The notes beneath the pieces were generated by a model. It was not told where the DNA came from. It was given only the letters and a program-made list of their open reading frames with translations, and made no database searches. Source: Carya illinoinensis (Eukaryota > Streptophyta > Magnoliopsida > Fagales > Juglandaceae). Taken from it: a stretch of 64,000 nt of DNA. How positions within the stretch are numbered: the first letter of the stretch is position 1; each line of letters starts with the position of its first letter. The position numbers and the translations under genes are program-made. Below, in pieces: positions 11,161 to 22,689 of this stretch. The DNA lies in assembly GCF_018687715.1 (NCBI RefSeq), contig NC_056755.1:31088501-31152500 (forward strand). Direction: 5' to 3'.

Positions 11161-12979
11161 CATAGTCTAAATCTATCTTTTATCTCTCATTTCTTTCCCT
11201 TTAAATTTAAGATTATTGCTTCCATTCGATGAGATGTTTTCTTTAGTTCCAATTTTCCAAATGATGGGCCATCAATTTTGCCCCATTTTGCATCAATTTA
11301 TAAATTAACTTAACTATAAGAATTAGCTTGGTTATTTTGTGATTTGTATTCCTACGGCTTGACAGAAACTGCCTCTCCACGGTCGACTGCAGCCTACTCC
11401 GTGAAAATCTGCTTAGAGGCTTTAGATTCTTCATGAAGGGATTCTTCCCTCTCTCTCATTCTTCACCCAGAGCTTCTGATTCTCATAGCTTGTCTCTCTT
11501 TTTTTTTTTTTTTTTTGTAAGCAGATTAAATGCTTAGAGACTAGCACAAGCAAGCTAAAGACGTTTTGATCTCTCTCAAAGGGACTTTATTAGCTTTAAA
11601 ACCCTTTCGAGGTGAAAGTTCTGGGTTCCTAGTCTTCTGTATCCGTAAGAGGGATTTTGGATGTCAGACGCCAAAGAATAGCTTCCTCTCGTAGTGGTGC
11701 ATCTCTGGGTTCCTCTTCTCCGTTCTTATTGCCAGTGTGGTCTGGGTATGGTTTTTTATGGTTTTGTTTATTTTCTCTTGGTTGGATGTGAATCTATGGG
11801 ATTATTTGGATTTTTTTCGTTGTCTCTTTGTTTCTAGATTGAAAAACCTATGTGACTTTTTTTTTGTTTCTCTTCTTTTTTGCTTGTTCTATTTTTGTTC
11901 TGCATATTTGTTTTTTATTTTTTTATTTTGGTTCCATGTGAATCTGGTTCTTGGATTTCTCTTTGTTGCTATGGATTTTTTTTTTTTTTTAATATTTGCC
12001 AGTTGCTTGGATGTGATTATTCGTTCCTATGGGTTGCCAACTGGATGTATTTTGTTAGCCATTTGGGATGAGATTGAGCTTTTGGTTTTTTCATTCTAGC
12101 ATGGCCCTAGATTGTATGAAACTACAAACAGTGATAGAAGGGTCAAATCTAATAACCAAGTTACATCATGATGTGAGTTTCTTATGCAGAGAAAACTTAT
12201 ATACTACCAACGAGGTTTATTTATTTCTAAAGTACAAGTAGTCCAGGTCATAAATGAAAGTGTTGTACATATGGGAACTGGGGAGTGGGGAACAACCGGC
12301 TTCCACACACAACACACCTTCCTTTCCTACGTGTTATTTATTTATTTTTTAAATAAAGTAATATCTTCTACAATAGAAAGTGAAATGTGATGACAGCAAC
12401 GAAAAGAAAGACAAGCAGTTTATTCTTTAAATCAGCCATGATTTATCGCTCCTAGTCGTAGTCTCCCTTCAAAGACAATAGAATTGCTGCATAGAAAAGA
12501 TTAGAATAATTCTATTAAGCATTTTTATGCATCATATTTATTTTATTTATTTTTACTTTTCATAATAAATATATAATATATGGATGATAAACAGAACAAT
12601 TTAATTAATTTAATAAGAATAAAATAAAATAAAATAAATAATTTTAAAATAAGTAAAGTGTGTGGTGTAAGATGATGAGTAGCATCCTTCATAAGATTAA
12701 TCTCACAAAATGATTTAGGTTTATATGATCTATTAGATTTATTTTATAATAAAAATTAACTTTACAATATGTCGAACAACATCAATTTACATTAGTTTGT
12801 ATGATTATTTTTATGGAATCTTTTTGTGACTAAAGTGTTTAGGTAAAGACATATCTAAGGATAACCTCATCTCATGCATTTTTTTCACAATTTTCTCGAT
12901 GGTATCCCTTTTTTTTTTTTTTAATCATCATCAAATTTGCTTCTTTGGCCTCCTAGAACTTTATGCTAACTACACTTCT
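11161..12979. other. Non-coding T-rich stretch, duplicated at 29936-31740
   Basis: Long T-runs and Phe/Leu-rich open frames (for example 11737-12099) are composition artefacts. The stretch around 11340-11740 has the look of a 5' leader with an intron, but no downstream coding exon can be read. The whole segment recurs at 29936-31740 with scattered differences. Confidence 0.6.
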
Positions 12980-13548
12980 TGTTAGGGGGTTTTTTCCCCC
13001 GAGCCAAAGGCCTAGAACCTGAGCACAATACCATGAGGGGCCCAGGCTGACCAAACAATCCACTAGTCCTGGAGCAGAGGTCAATCTACAGCCTTGGAAG
13101 AATAGGAAGTCCACTTTGGTGTAAAGGAGGGAGGAGCACGCCCTCTCGACGGAACTGAAACCTAGAGAACCATGAGCGAACATGTGGGTGCAGATTGTGG
13201 GGAGCCCTTGAACCTCTGACATGAGGAGAAGGAAAAGCCTAACAGTGTGAATCCCTTGCCAAAGTAAGGCAAAGGGCCATGCTGTATTAAATATACCCAT
13301 TAGAGAGCTACGCCACATTAAATGTACCATCTAGAAAATCATGCTAAATTAAAGGAGTATGGCAGAAGGAACTGTGGAGGAGACACATTCCCCTCACACA
13401 AAGAATGGGCGTCTAATCCCAGAAATCAGGTATATAAGCCAACTCCCAAGTATCAGGAAGCTCTTTAGACTCTTTGGACTCTCTAATTTCTTATATTTTA
13501 CTCTAAAATGCTACTAACTTTGACATCGGCGACTCCCCGACCACCACC
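12980..13548 (+). repeat. 5' LTR of a Tat-like gypsy element
   Basis: It begins TGTTAGGGGG at 12980 and ends near 13548, just before tcaccgtctcgtgggagtta, which resembles the start of the internal region of Tat-type gypsy elements (gccgtctgtgggaa). The gag frame starts soon after. Its first 105 bases recur at 31741-31845, so an LTR copy was included in the segmental duplication. Confidence 0.65.
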
Positions 13549-13591
13549 AAGGTCACCGTCTCGTGGGAGTTAGATTAGCAGTGATAGAACA

Positions 13592-14600
13592 ATTGGTAGA
13601 GAAATTGACCATTGAGGTGGGTGTCCTTCAATAAGAGAACAAGTCCCTCAAGGAAACTGCCTACGAATCAGGGCATGACACAAAACCCAACAACAGTGAG
13701 CATGTTAGGTCCAAAAACGCTGGAGGAGAAGGCGACACAAATGTGGAGAGGAGGAATATGCAAAACAAACTATGTAACTTCAAGGGAAAATATGAGAAGA
13801 TAGCCAAGAAAATGGACACCTCATCATCAGTGGACCACCTGCTCATTAGCACGGGCTTCCCATACAGCGAGGAAGTGACGGCAGTACCCCTACCACCAAA
13901 GTTTCAGGTCCCCCTCATGGAAACGTATGACAAGACCAGGACCCGCTCGAGCACTTCGAAACCTTTAAGGCACATATGACCTTGCATGGTTTACACATAG
14001 AAGTGGCCTACAGAGCCTTCCCACTAACCTTGAAGGGATCAGCAAGAGTGTGGTTTGGGTCCCTGGCACCCAACTCCATAGACAGTTTCAGTGAACTGGC
14101 TTGGTTATTCCTCATGCAGTTCATGGCAAGCAGAAGAAGAAGATTCCCCACAACATACCTCTTCACCATCGAACAAGGGGAGGACAAGAGCATGAAGCCA
14201 TACCTGACCGGATTCAACAAGGAGTGTATGATGACGGACAATCAAGATGAAAAGATCACCCTAGTGGTGCTTCTGGGAGGGGTATGGCCCTAGTCCAAGT
14301 TCATGGCAGAGCTAGGCAGGAGAACCTCCGCCATACTATGGGAGTTCATAGACCAGGCCAACAACTTCATCAATGCCAAGGACACACTTCGCGCTCTGAC
14401 CAAGTCGAGGAAGAAAGATCTAGAACGAGCATACAAGAAGGTGAAGGCCGTAGCTAGGGGCCAAGCCCGCGATAAGGTAGAAAGGAGACAGTGTGACATA
14501 AGAAGAGAGGAGCCCCCTCAAAGGGCTCGTGGTTTCAACTAGACTGGTTGGTACTCACCATCCAAAAGGATGAGCACCAACATGCCCAAGAAGACAATCA
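13592..14600 (+). pseudogene. Tat-like gypsy gag, N-terminal part, frame-broken
   Basis: Gag builds the retrotransposon particle. The conserved core is plain: DPLEHFETFKAHMTLHG (about 13930-13990), then AYRAFPLTLKGSARVWFGSL, ARRFLMQF-like and QDEKITLVVLLGG segments, as in Tat/Retand Gag. A one-base deletion near 13940 shifts the frame, and a TAG at 14292 interrupts VWP-SKF. After GFN the frame continues as TGWYSPSKR and stops abruptly at about 14600 against minus-strand copia sequence. The expected next part, a zinc knuckle, is not here but at about 47,103-47,140 on the opposite strand. This is one side of an inversion breakpoint. Confidence 0.85.
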
Positions 14601-16612
14601 GCTGACCTGACCATAACTCATATGGAGTTTTAGGAACTGATTTACTCGACACTTGATTCAAAATATATGTAGCAGTTTTTAGAGCCTCGCCCCAGAAAAA
14701 TTCAGGAAAAGTGGAATGACTAAGCATACATTGCACCATATCCATGAGAGTACGATTTCATCTTTCTGCAATACCATTCTGTTCAGGAGTTCCAGGCATT
14801 GGGTACTGAGCCTCAATACCACATGCCTCGAGAAATCTAGCAAAAGGTCCAGAATTTCTACCAGTTTCATCATATCTCCCATAAAACTCACCTCCTCTAT
14901 TTGATCTTACCGCTTTGATTTTCTTATTTTTCTGGAGTTCCACAGCAGTCTTGAAAATCTTAAAAGCTTCCAATGAGTCTGATTTTTCTCGAATGAGCTC
15001 AATACAACCATAACGAGAATAATCATCAAAAAAGGTAATGAAGTATCTATAATTTTCCAAAGTGGCAGGTGAAATGGGACCACAAATATCAGTATGAATT
15101 AAATCTAGAATCTCCTGACTTCTACTAATCTTTTGCTTTCTGGTTTTTGCTAGAAGTTTCCCTTTAATATAAGCAATACAAGTTTCAAAATCAGAAAAAT
15201 CCAAGTCAACTAGAATGCCATCTGTAATCAACCTTTCCAATCTTTCTCTAGAAATATGACCCAACCTTTTATGCCACAACATGGAAGAATTCTTATTGGA
15301 TCTAGCACGTTTAGAGCCAACTACAGTATTCACAACAGAAACACTAGAAGAAGTAGGATTTAAAGCAGGAAGTAAGTTGATTTTATACAAACCATCATAC
15401 AAGGTAGCAGTACCAACTATAATACAGCCATAAAAGATTGTAGATTTTCCATTTCCAAAATGAAAAACATATCTACATTTGTCCAAAACAGACACAGAGA
15501 CTAGATTTCTTCTGATGGAAGGTATAAAAGCAGCATCAGACAAGTTCAAAACATGTTTAGAAGCCAAAATAAGTCTGATTGTACCAATGTGTTCAACTTC
15601 AACCTTCACCCCATTGCCCATATTTACTACTAACTCTGTGTCATTTGGTCTTCTGCAATTCCTTAGTTCCTGCAAAGAATTTGTAATGTGAATGGTTGCA
15701 CCAGTATCTAGCCACCAAGTATCAGAAGGTACATTGACTAGATTAAACTCAAAACACATTAGTAGCGAACGTGTACCTTTCTTATCTAACCAAGCCTTAA
15801 ATCTCCTACAATCAATCCTCTTGTGCCCAAACAAATGACAGAAGTTGCACTTTCCCTTAAAAACTTCCTTCTTAGGCCCATTTGGAATACTCATACCAGC
15901 TTGTTGAGGAGGCTTTCCATATTTCTTCATCTTATAGAAGTTGTTACTATTACTCTTGAAGAACTTCTTCTTCCCTTTATCAACAGTTACCATAAATGCA
16001 GCATGAGACTTGGCCTTTCTTATCATCTCCTCTTCTTGAGTTACAATAGCAGTCATTTTACTCAAACTCCTTTCATCTTTCTGAGCATTATAAGTGGTCT
16101 TGAGTGCATCAAACTGAGGTGGCAAAGATTCAAACACTTGCCATACAAGAAAGCTATCTACTAACTCAACTTTCATTCCTTTGAGCTTATTAAAGAAATG
16201 AGTAAGCTTCATGATGTGCCCTCGGACTCCACTAACCCCGTCATAGGTTGTGGTGGTAAGAAGTTTCATTAAAGTTCCCTTCTCTACCTTGTCAAACTTA
16301 ATAAATTTCTTCCCAACGGCATCAAGATATTCTTTAGCACTATCAGTATCAGATATGCTCAACCTGATAGACTTGTCAATAGTATACTTCATAATCATGA
16401 GACAATTCCTATTAGAATGCACCCATTGCTCATAATGAGTCTTTTCTCAGCCGTAGAACTTTCACTAGTGGGCTCAACAGGCGCATCGATCCTCAAAGCC
16501 AAATCCAAATTCATAATAGTCAAATTAATAGTGAGAGACTCATACCAATCCTCATAATTGGTTCCCGTCAGACTCTTGATGGCAGATAAAGAGAGAGACA
16601 TAGCCGCATTGC
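14601..16612 (-). pseudogene. Copia gag-protease-integrase polyprotein, inactivated
   Basis: Gag starts at about 16600 (MSLSLSAIKSLTGTNYEDW). A one-base shift near 16438 moves it into the long frame 16422-14758. The zinc knuckle CNFCHLFGHKRIDC is intact. The protease active site is WWLDTGATIH. In integrase the zinc-binding set has H and H (WHKRLGH) but only one cysteine: the expected second is tyrosine (CIAY). In the core, TDICGP has its D, but the second acidic residue is asparagine (RSNRGGEF, usually RSDRGGEF), and E is in PEQNGIAER. A TGA follows GIAER, where family members have arginine. [25 protein letters not shown] continues to the break at 14601. The loss of a catalytic acid alone predicts an inactive integrase. 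Confidence 0.9.
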
Positions 16613-17181
16613 CATAAGCTGAGGAGAATATAATAAAAAAAATTATTATGCATGTGGAATAAGAAACATGCACCCATAAATGTCTCAAGGCAATCTTATA
16701 TCCATGCCAGAGTCTTATTTAAAATAGACTCTTACATACTATGTTAGAGCTCAAGATACATTAAAAGACTCTTACGCATGATAAAACAGAATAATTAAAT
16801 ACAAGGACTTAAAATGACCCGCTATCGAGAGGATAGGACTAGGCCACCAAGTGCCAAGTACTTAACTATTATAGTTATCATCCTAAGTATCCTATCAAAT
16901 AATTATTTGCCGACAGGGTAAATTCACTATTTGTATGAATCTTAGTATAATATCATTAAGCGGAAGCATGATCAATAATAACAACTCTGATAATTTGTTA
17001 TTACTAGTCCCACGAGAGGTGGGTACATAGTCACTCCAAACTATTGGTATTACAACAAAATGACATAATCTTCATATAAGATTCTTTATTTCGAGAGTAA
17101 AATTATAAAAATAAAATCAAATCAAATAGTACAACAGTACTATTATACTACATTTATTTATTTAATTTTTTTTTTAAATAA

Positions 17182-17323
17182 CGGGTCAAACCAGGTGGTC
17201 AAACCGAGTCAAACTGGGTGGACAAAACGGGTCAAACTGGGTGGTCAAAACCGGGTCAAATTGGGTGGTCAAAACCGGATCAAATTGGGTGGTCAAAACC
17301 TGTCAAACTGGATGGTCAAAACC
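17182..17323. repeat. 24-bp tandem repeat in the copia leader, six units
   Basis: Units follow the pattern gggtcaaa(c/t)tgggtggtcaaaacc, with two slightly shortened copies. It lies between the primer-binding site and gag of the minus-strand copia. It reads open in one plus frame only because 24 is a multiple of three. Confidence 0.85.
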
Positions 17324-17911
17324 GGCCCATATATATAATCCATCAACCCATAAATATGGGCTTTGTCCATATTTACTATTCTAAAAAACTATTCCCTTAG
17401 ACAAGGGTCTAAATAACACATGGGCCAAATAGTTATAATAAACCCAATCCAAAACCCATGACTTGAATTAAAACCCTACCCAAATAATTAAAATGTCTGA
17501 CCCGAGTTGTTGTAGCGAAAAGGACTCTGGGGCCGCAACTGTTCCGGACACTATTCCGGCCACCGGTTCGGCCATCCGAACCATTTTTCCGACCGATCTG
17601 GGTGAGGGGGGGCCGATGAGGACATTTCCGGCGTCCTCCCATGTCTCTAGTAGTCCACTTTAGTCAAAAATGAAGATACAAAAAATAAAAATAAAAATTT
17701 ATTTTGGCCACCAAAAGTGGCGGTTTTTGACATTTCCGGTGAGCTACACACCGGTATTGGCAACAGAAAACTCAAAAAAAGAAAAATTTTGGTCACCTAA
17801 GAACTCCAAAAATTTAAAAAAAATATGAACTTGAGTGGTGACGAAAAAAAAAATATGAAGAACAAATATTTCATAAAACAGTAACATATTTCCTCACAAA
17901 TCTGACAAGGA

Positions 17912-17924
17912 GGCTCTGATACCA
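17912..17924 (-). promoter_or_regulatory. tRNA-Met primer-binding site of the copia
   Basis: The minus strand reads tggtatcagagcc, the standard plant copia primer site complementary to initiator tRNA-Met. It lies two bases inside the LTR end at 17927. Confidence 0.92.
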
Positions 17925-17926
17925 CT

Positions 17927-18289
17927 TGTTGGATTTTGAATAAATTCGAGATCACCAAGATCTCTTGTCAAAATTGTGAAGAAAATTAACAAAAAACATA
18001 CCTCCAATTTGTGATGAGTTTTCCATGGAGATCTAAGAGTTCCTGCAAAAGAGAAAGAGAAATTTTTTTTGTTTCTATGAAACGACTACTCTCTACCCCT
18101 TTTCTATTAGTTTTTCTCTCTCTCATTTTTCGTGTGTCTGTCAGCCCTCACTTATTAAAGAGGTGAGATAAAAGGGCCAGACAAAAGAAAAACTCTAATA
18201 GAACTCAATGGGTTAGTTCTATTTAATTGGGATAAGAGTAGGGGCTTCCATGTGTCTATAATGCTAGTCTATTATAAATAAATACAACA
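17927..18289 (-). repeat. Copia 5' LTR, 363 bp
   Basis: On the minus strand it runs TGTTGTATTT..ATCCAACA. It pairs with the plus-strand LTR at 49650-50052: I count roughly ten mismatches by eye. It lacks one 40-base stretch present in the other, lying between two short ttatag repeats. The close match suggests a fairly recent insertion. Confidence 0.92.
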
Positions 18290-20295
18290 TTTACAAGTGA
18301 GTTTAATTTACTTACATTTTTTTCTTTGAAAGCGTTTCTTCTTCTTCTTTTTCCTCGTATAAGAATTTCATTTTTTTGTTTTATATATATATATATATAT
18401 GAATTGTAGTTCAAATTATTCCGTCTGATTTTTCTGTATATAGGTAATAGGTTGATGTATAATTCATTGGATTATTAGGATATACAATTGCTTAGACTCA
18501 AATTAAGTACTCTGCCCGTGAAAGTCTACTACCTGCATGGTTTCTTCACATTTATATCTGTTTTTTTCCCTCCTCTAATTGCTTGTTGTTTTTCTCGTTC
18601 TCTTTTCACGCTTACAGGCTTTCAGTTATTATTTTGAAGGATTCTGACTCCGCATTGCAGGCTTCCATCTTGTTTTGCTTCAATCCAGCAACAGTATTTT
18701 ATTCGGCGATGTAATGTTCTGGCCCATTCTATTGAAGTCGATGTTTGAAATAAATGATGAATCTAAGTGTAATTGTTATTCTTGCTCCTGTTATGACAGA
18801 TATTCAGAGAGTCTGTATGCCCTGTTTTCTATTGGAGGGATATACCACCTGGTCACAGGTGGAAATAGTATTGCCGTTCTTCTGCTTGCTCTCTCTACTT
18901 GTGCCAGGTCTAACAGAGTGCTTAACGCGGGCTATTTTTGTTTTCCGACGCTACATTGAGCTTATGATGCTGTCTTTGTCAAAAAACATGCTTATTTGAG
19001 ATACTGTGTTGTTTCTCTGACATATATTTTCTGTTTATGGTTGAGGCTATTCTTTTTTTTCGTGGAATAAGATACTGGCTCAAGCAACCAAATTTTTTGA
19101 ATCGGTCTCCTACAAAACAAGTTTGCATGTTTGACTGTTCTAGTCTTGACATATGATGAAGTGTAAAAACTGCATAATTAAGTTGCCAAAGTGACCAAAT
19201 TATTTAACCAAAAAAATGAATTGAACACTTAATTATGCAGTAAATTTATAAACTGGAGTCAATTGTTAAATCACTTGACTGTCTCTTGTCTCCCATTTAT
19301 TCTGCAATTGGCATTTCTGGCAGCCACAGCATTTTTTTTCATGCATGTGCAGGTTAGACTCATTCATATGTTAGCCTTGATTATTTTCTTTGATCTGTTG
19401 AAGATTATACCCTTTTTAAATAGGCCTTACGAATTTATTTTGCACTGGTTCCTTTCTTTTGTTGGTTCAACTTAGTCTTGAGCATGAAAAGGGTATGCTT
19501 GCTGATGATCATATGGAGGTCCGTGGGGTTTATGTTTACAGCTTCATAGGTTTGGAAGTAGGACTAGATAACCCATGCCAAGTTTCATCTCTTTGCTCAC
19601 AGGAAAGTTGACCTCCTATATGTGGTTATCTATTGGGTGCCCAATAGAGGTGTACAGCCCACTTGATCGATTTATGCTCCCCTATTAGAATAACAAAAGA
19701 GAATGAACAAAAACACCTGAGTTCTACAAAATTGAGCTTTTGCAAAGATATAGCCCACTTATAACTCAAGAAAACATTGACAAATCAATGTCTCTTTTTA
19801 TTTCTTTTGAAGCACAAGATGCTTTCAAATAAACTTGCATTTATTTGTTTATAGTTTGTGAAGCATGGAGTATTCCCAAATAAACTTCAAACTTACCTAT
19901 CCAAAAAAAAAAAAAAAACTGAAACTCTGCAACTGTATTCCAAGTGCTTCATAATGCAGGCCTTAGAACTACAATCTTTTTATCGGTGTCTATTTATTAA
20001 AAAAAAAAAGTAATAATAATAATAAAAAAAATCTTTTAATTGCTGTCTTTCTGAAAGAAGCTTTTCAAGTATGTTTTAAATTTGCTGGATTGCCATTATT
20101 TGAAGATAGGGTTTTTCTGAAGTTTGGTTTTTGGCAGGTGGCTACACGCTTTTTGTCTGCCAGCCCTCCCCTTTATTGGTTTGCCTCAAATCTAATGGCA
20201 CAACGTAGGAGCTAGGCATATCTGATTTGGGCATCTCTGCAGCCTACATACTTCTTGGCAGTTTATTATTTTCAAACTTTTACCCTTTCACATGA
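18290..20295 (+). pseudogene. PIGV: GPI mannosyltransferase 2 (PIG-V), copy B, middle and 3' part
   Basis: It starts in the last codons of exon 2 (donor at about 18298), cut by the copia LTR. The exon at about 18660 encodes ASILFCFNPA. The exon from about 18800 encodes YSESLYALFSIGGIYHLVTGG and ends LH-stop-AYDAVFVKKHAY, where a CGA arginine codon has become TGA. The third coding block seen in copy C is deleted. At 19280-19350 comes PFILQLAFLAATAFFFMHVQ with a GT donor. After 20137 the last exon encodes VATRFLSASPPLYWFASNLMA, and AYILLGSLLFSNFYPFT ends in TGA at 20293. Exons 1-2 of this same copy are at 50053-50600, displaced by the inversion. The nonsense codon and missing exon make it dead. 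Confidence 0.88.
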
Positions 20296-20785
20296 TAAGG
20301 GCGATAGTAGCCCTCTTACCTGCAGGCTAAGGGCTGGTCTAAATGCATGTGGGTTTGCATCATTCACCTCGGCTTGGATTGATTTCATATGCAGAACGAT
20401 AAGATCAGCTAAAATCAACTTCTTTTCATGTTAGCTTGATATAAATTTTACTTCAGCATTTGGTTATCTGCATTTAAGGCTAAAATCATTTGCGAAATAA
20501 GTACGTATGGCCAGAAAATCATCTCAATTGAGACCACACCTCGTACATTACTAGAATAAATGTATCTCAAACAACCAACAACATCAGTGTATTAAAAGAA
20601 AATTATTATTACAATATGTCTTACCTCACATGAGTAAAATAAAGCAGTACTAATGTAGTTACAAAAACACACACACACAAACAAGGAAGAATCCCTTGCA
20701 TTATTATGTGTAGAATACGGCATCAAATTTCTAGTTGCTCACCGCCACCTTCCTCTTACTCCATTGGCAATCCATCACCTTCTTC
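20296..20785. other. Shared 3' flank between convergent PIGV-B and the membrane gene
   Basis: A short spacer between the PIGV stop and the tail-to-tail membrane gene. It contains likely 3' untranslated sequence of both. The left part recurs next to PIGV copy D (about 36410-36520) and the right part at 34565-34868. Confidence 0.65.
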
Positions 20786-21658
20786 TTACTCCATCGAGAC
20801 GTTGCCGTTAACAGATGGAGCTTCTTCAATATTGTTTGAGATATTGAAATATTGCTGGATTGAATCATATATATTGAATAATATGGTAGATATACTATTG
20901 AGTAATTTTTTGATATGTAGAGTAATATATGGATTGAGTAATATCTTTATGGTAAATATAGATAAAATAGCCCATCCAAAGATAGGGAAGATGATCAATA
21001 CTATACAAGTACATGCGAGAACACCAGAGATGTAGCAAATAAGCCCAGCGACATTGCGGTAGATAGCATTAGCATTTGGAATGAGTCGGGATAATTCCAT
21101 CAATGCTAGGAAGTAAACACATATAATTCCAATAAGAAAAGACATGATTATTTGGTGTGTCTCAAATGGAGATGAGCTTGAATTTTGATATCGTACTTGA
21201 AGAAGGTTCACCAAAACTTGAATGAGAATTTGGATAGGGAGTAGGAATTGGATGGATAGACCGAGGAATCTTCCAGCTGGCTGATCTTGATCACTGCAAA
21301 CCAAAACAAAATTAATATAGTGTCATTAATTAGTAGTTTACACCCAAATCACTTTCAACTTTCTTTTAAGTATTTCGATTTCTTGAAATATTATAAGCCA
21401 AGGTGCTTGGTGCTTTGAGTTGACCATAATAAATTAATTAATTGCATTAATAATAATAATAATAGAGACAATTTTATACTTTTTTTTTATAACTCTATTT
21501 TGAATTGAGAGTATTACAATTATTGTATAAGCAATTCTGGGCATAAATTATATTTATTGAAGCATAAATAAATTGATAAAAAAAAAAGGGGAAAAGTAAA
21601 AGCATAAGCATGGGAAATGATTATACCCCTGTTCAAAGCCGCTGTTCGCATCATCCAT
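20786..21658 (-). CDS. Small multi-pass membrane protein gene (two exons), family not recognised
   Basis: Exon 1 is 21658-21627 (MDDANSGFEQ plus two bases). The intron 21626-21294 has GT..AG ends, and exon 2 is 21293-20786. Together they give about 179 residues without an internal stop. The N-terminus is acidic and hydrophilic. Three to four hydrophobic segments follow, including IIMSFLIGIICVYFLALMEL and a long one around GLICYISGVLACTCIVLIIFPIFGWAILSIF, so it is probably an integral membrane protein. Broken copies lie at 34869, 35714, 22690 and 50868. Copy X2 continues past this stop (SMEQEEGGG), so the TAA here may be a premature CAA change removing about 20 residues. A TATA box lies 67 bases upstream. 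Function unknown; expression unproven. Confidence 0.6.
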
Positions 21659-22480
21659 TTCCGCTAGCTGCGTTTGCGTTTCCCAATTTCCAATCCTTCT
21701 TTGTTCTTCTATCAAATTTATGTCTATTTATATAGGGCGGGGAGTATGATAGCCCGGAATAGTAGTGCATGGGAGTATCAGTCCGTGACCTTTGATACTG
21801 ACTGCACTCGATAGTATAACTTGACATGCTACGATCACAACAGCTGAGGGTCCCTCCGGACTGGAATTCTGATCTTGGTTGTCAGGAAGAATCTATAAAA
21901 ACAAGGTTGTCAGGAAGAATCTATAAAAACAAGGCCAGAGCACATCTCCGATGAGTTCAAGATAGTTCAATTGTCTTTAGTCGACAATGGCTTGGAATTC
22001 TGATCTTGATTGGCAGGAAGAATCTATAAAAACAAGGCCAGGAGCACATCTCCGATGAGTTCAATTGTCTTCAGTCGACAATGGCTTTTGAGCCGGGACC
22101 TCGATAGTGACTGTGACCTCGATAGTATGACTTCGATAGTGACTGTCGCTCGACTGTCAAAAAGAGTATAATAGTATTAATAGTATGATGATAGTATGAA
22201 AGATCGTACGTGACATCATCCATTTCCGCTAGCTGCGTTTGCGTTTCCCAATTTCCAATCCTTCTTTGTTCTTTTCTCAAATTTATGTCTATTTATTGGG
22301 CGGGGAGTATGATAGCCCGGAATAGTAGTGGGAGTATCAGTCCGTGACCTTTGATAGTGGCTGCACTCGATAGTATGACTTGGATAGTGACTGTCACTCG
22401 ACTGTCAAAAAGAGTATAATAGTATTAATAGTATGACCTCGATAGTATGATGATAGTATGAAAGATCGTATGTGACATTG
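21659..22480. repeat. Duplicated promoter and exon-1 region with internal tandem repeats
   Basis: The block catcatccatttccgctagc..ctcgatagtat occurs at about 21650-21820 and again at about 22214-22380. It carries the exon-1 start and promoter of the membrane gene. Between them, a roughly 115-base unit beginning ggaattctgatcttg(g/a)tt is repeated (about 21863 and 21994), with an extra partial copy of ggttgtcaggaagaatctat. Many short gatagt(at)ga(c) motifs follow. Confidence 0.75.
21725..21735 (-). promoter_or_regulatory. TATA box of the small membrane gene
   Basis: The minus strand reads ctatataaata about 67 bases upstream of the ATG at 21658. A duplicated promoter further upstream (about 22283-22293) has lost part of the element (tatttattggg on the plus strand). 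Confidence 0.6.
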
Positions 22481-22689
22481 AATGCACCGGGGTACGTGTA
22501 ACATTGTCAATGGTATGTGTAACATTGTCAATGTTCACAGTCAATCAAAATTGTTAACTGACGACAACTGTTAGCAAACATCCCCACCACAGTTTGTCAG
22601 CTTCAACAATTTACATGATCAACAGGGATAAGTACATATTGAATTTTACCAAATTCTTTGCTTTTACTTTTCCCTTTTTTAACCAGGAT

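Larger units (their letters stand above)
14601..18289 (-). mobile_element. Copia retrotransposon, 5' half (LTR, gag, protease, integrase)
   Basis: Reading leftwards: 5' LTR (18289-17927), primer-binding site, a leader of about 1.3 kb with a 24-bp tandem repeat, gag, protease and integrase. It stops at 14601 right after PYELWSG in the integrase C-terminal region. The continuation (KKPSLHHF..) starts at 47153 on the plus strand, and the other LTR ends at 50052. Outside the LTR is tttac (18290-18294), the complement of the gtaaa next to the other LTR. Confidence 0.9.

Noticed and set aside
11737..12099. 120-codon Phe/Leu-rich frame that looks like a membrane protein
   Set aside because: It is T-rich non-coding sequence. 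The duplicate at 30535 has a different reading with indels, showing no coding constraint.
14601..18289. Independent truncated copia insertion unrelated to 47153-50052
   Set aside because: The integrase break points are complementary, the LTRs match, and the flanks carry the same 5-base duplication and adjoining parts of one exon.
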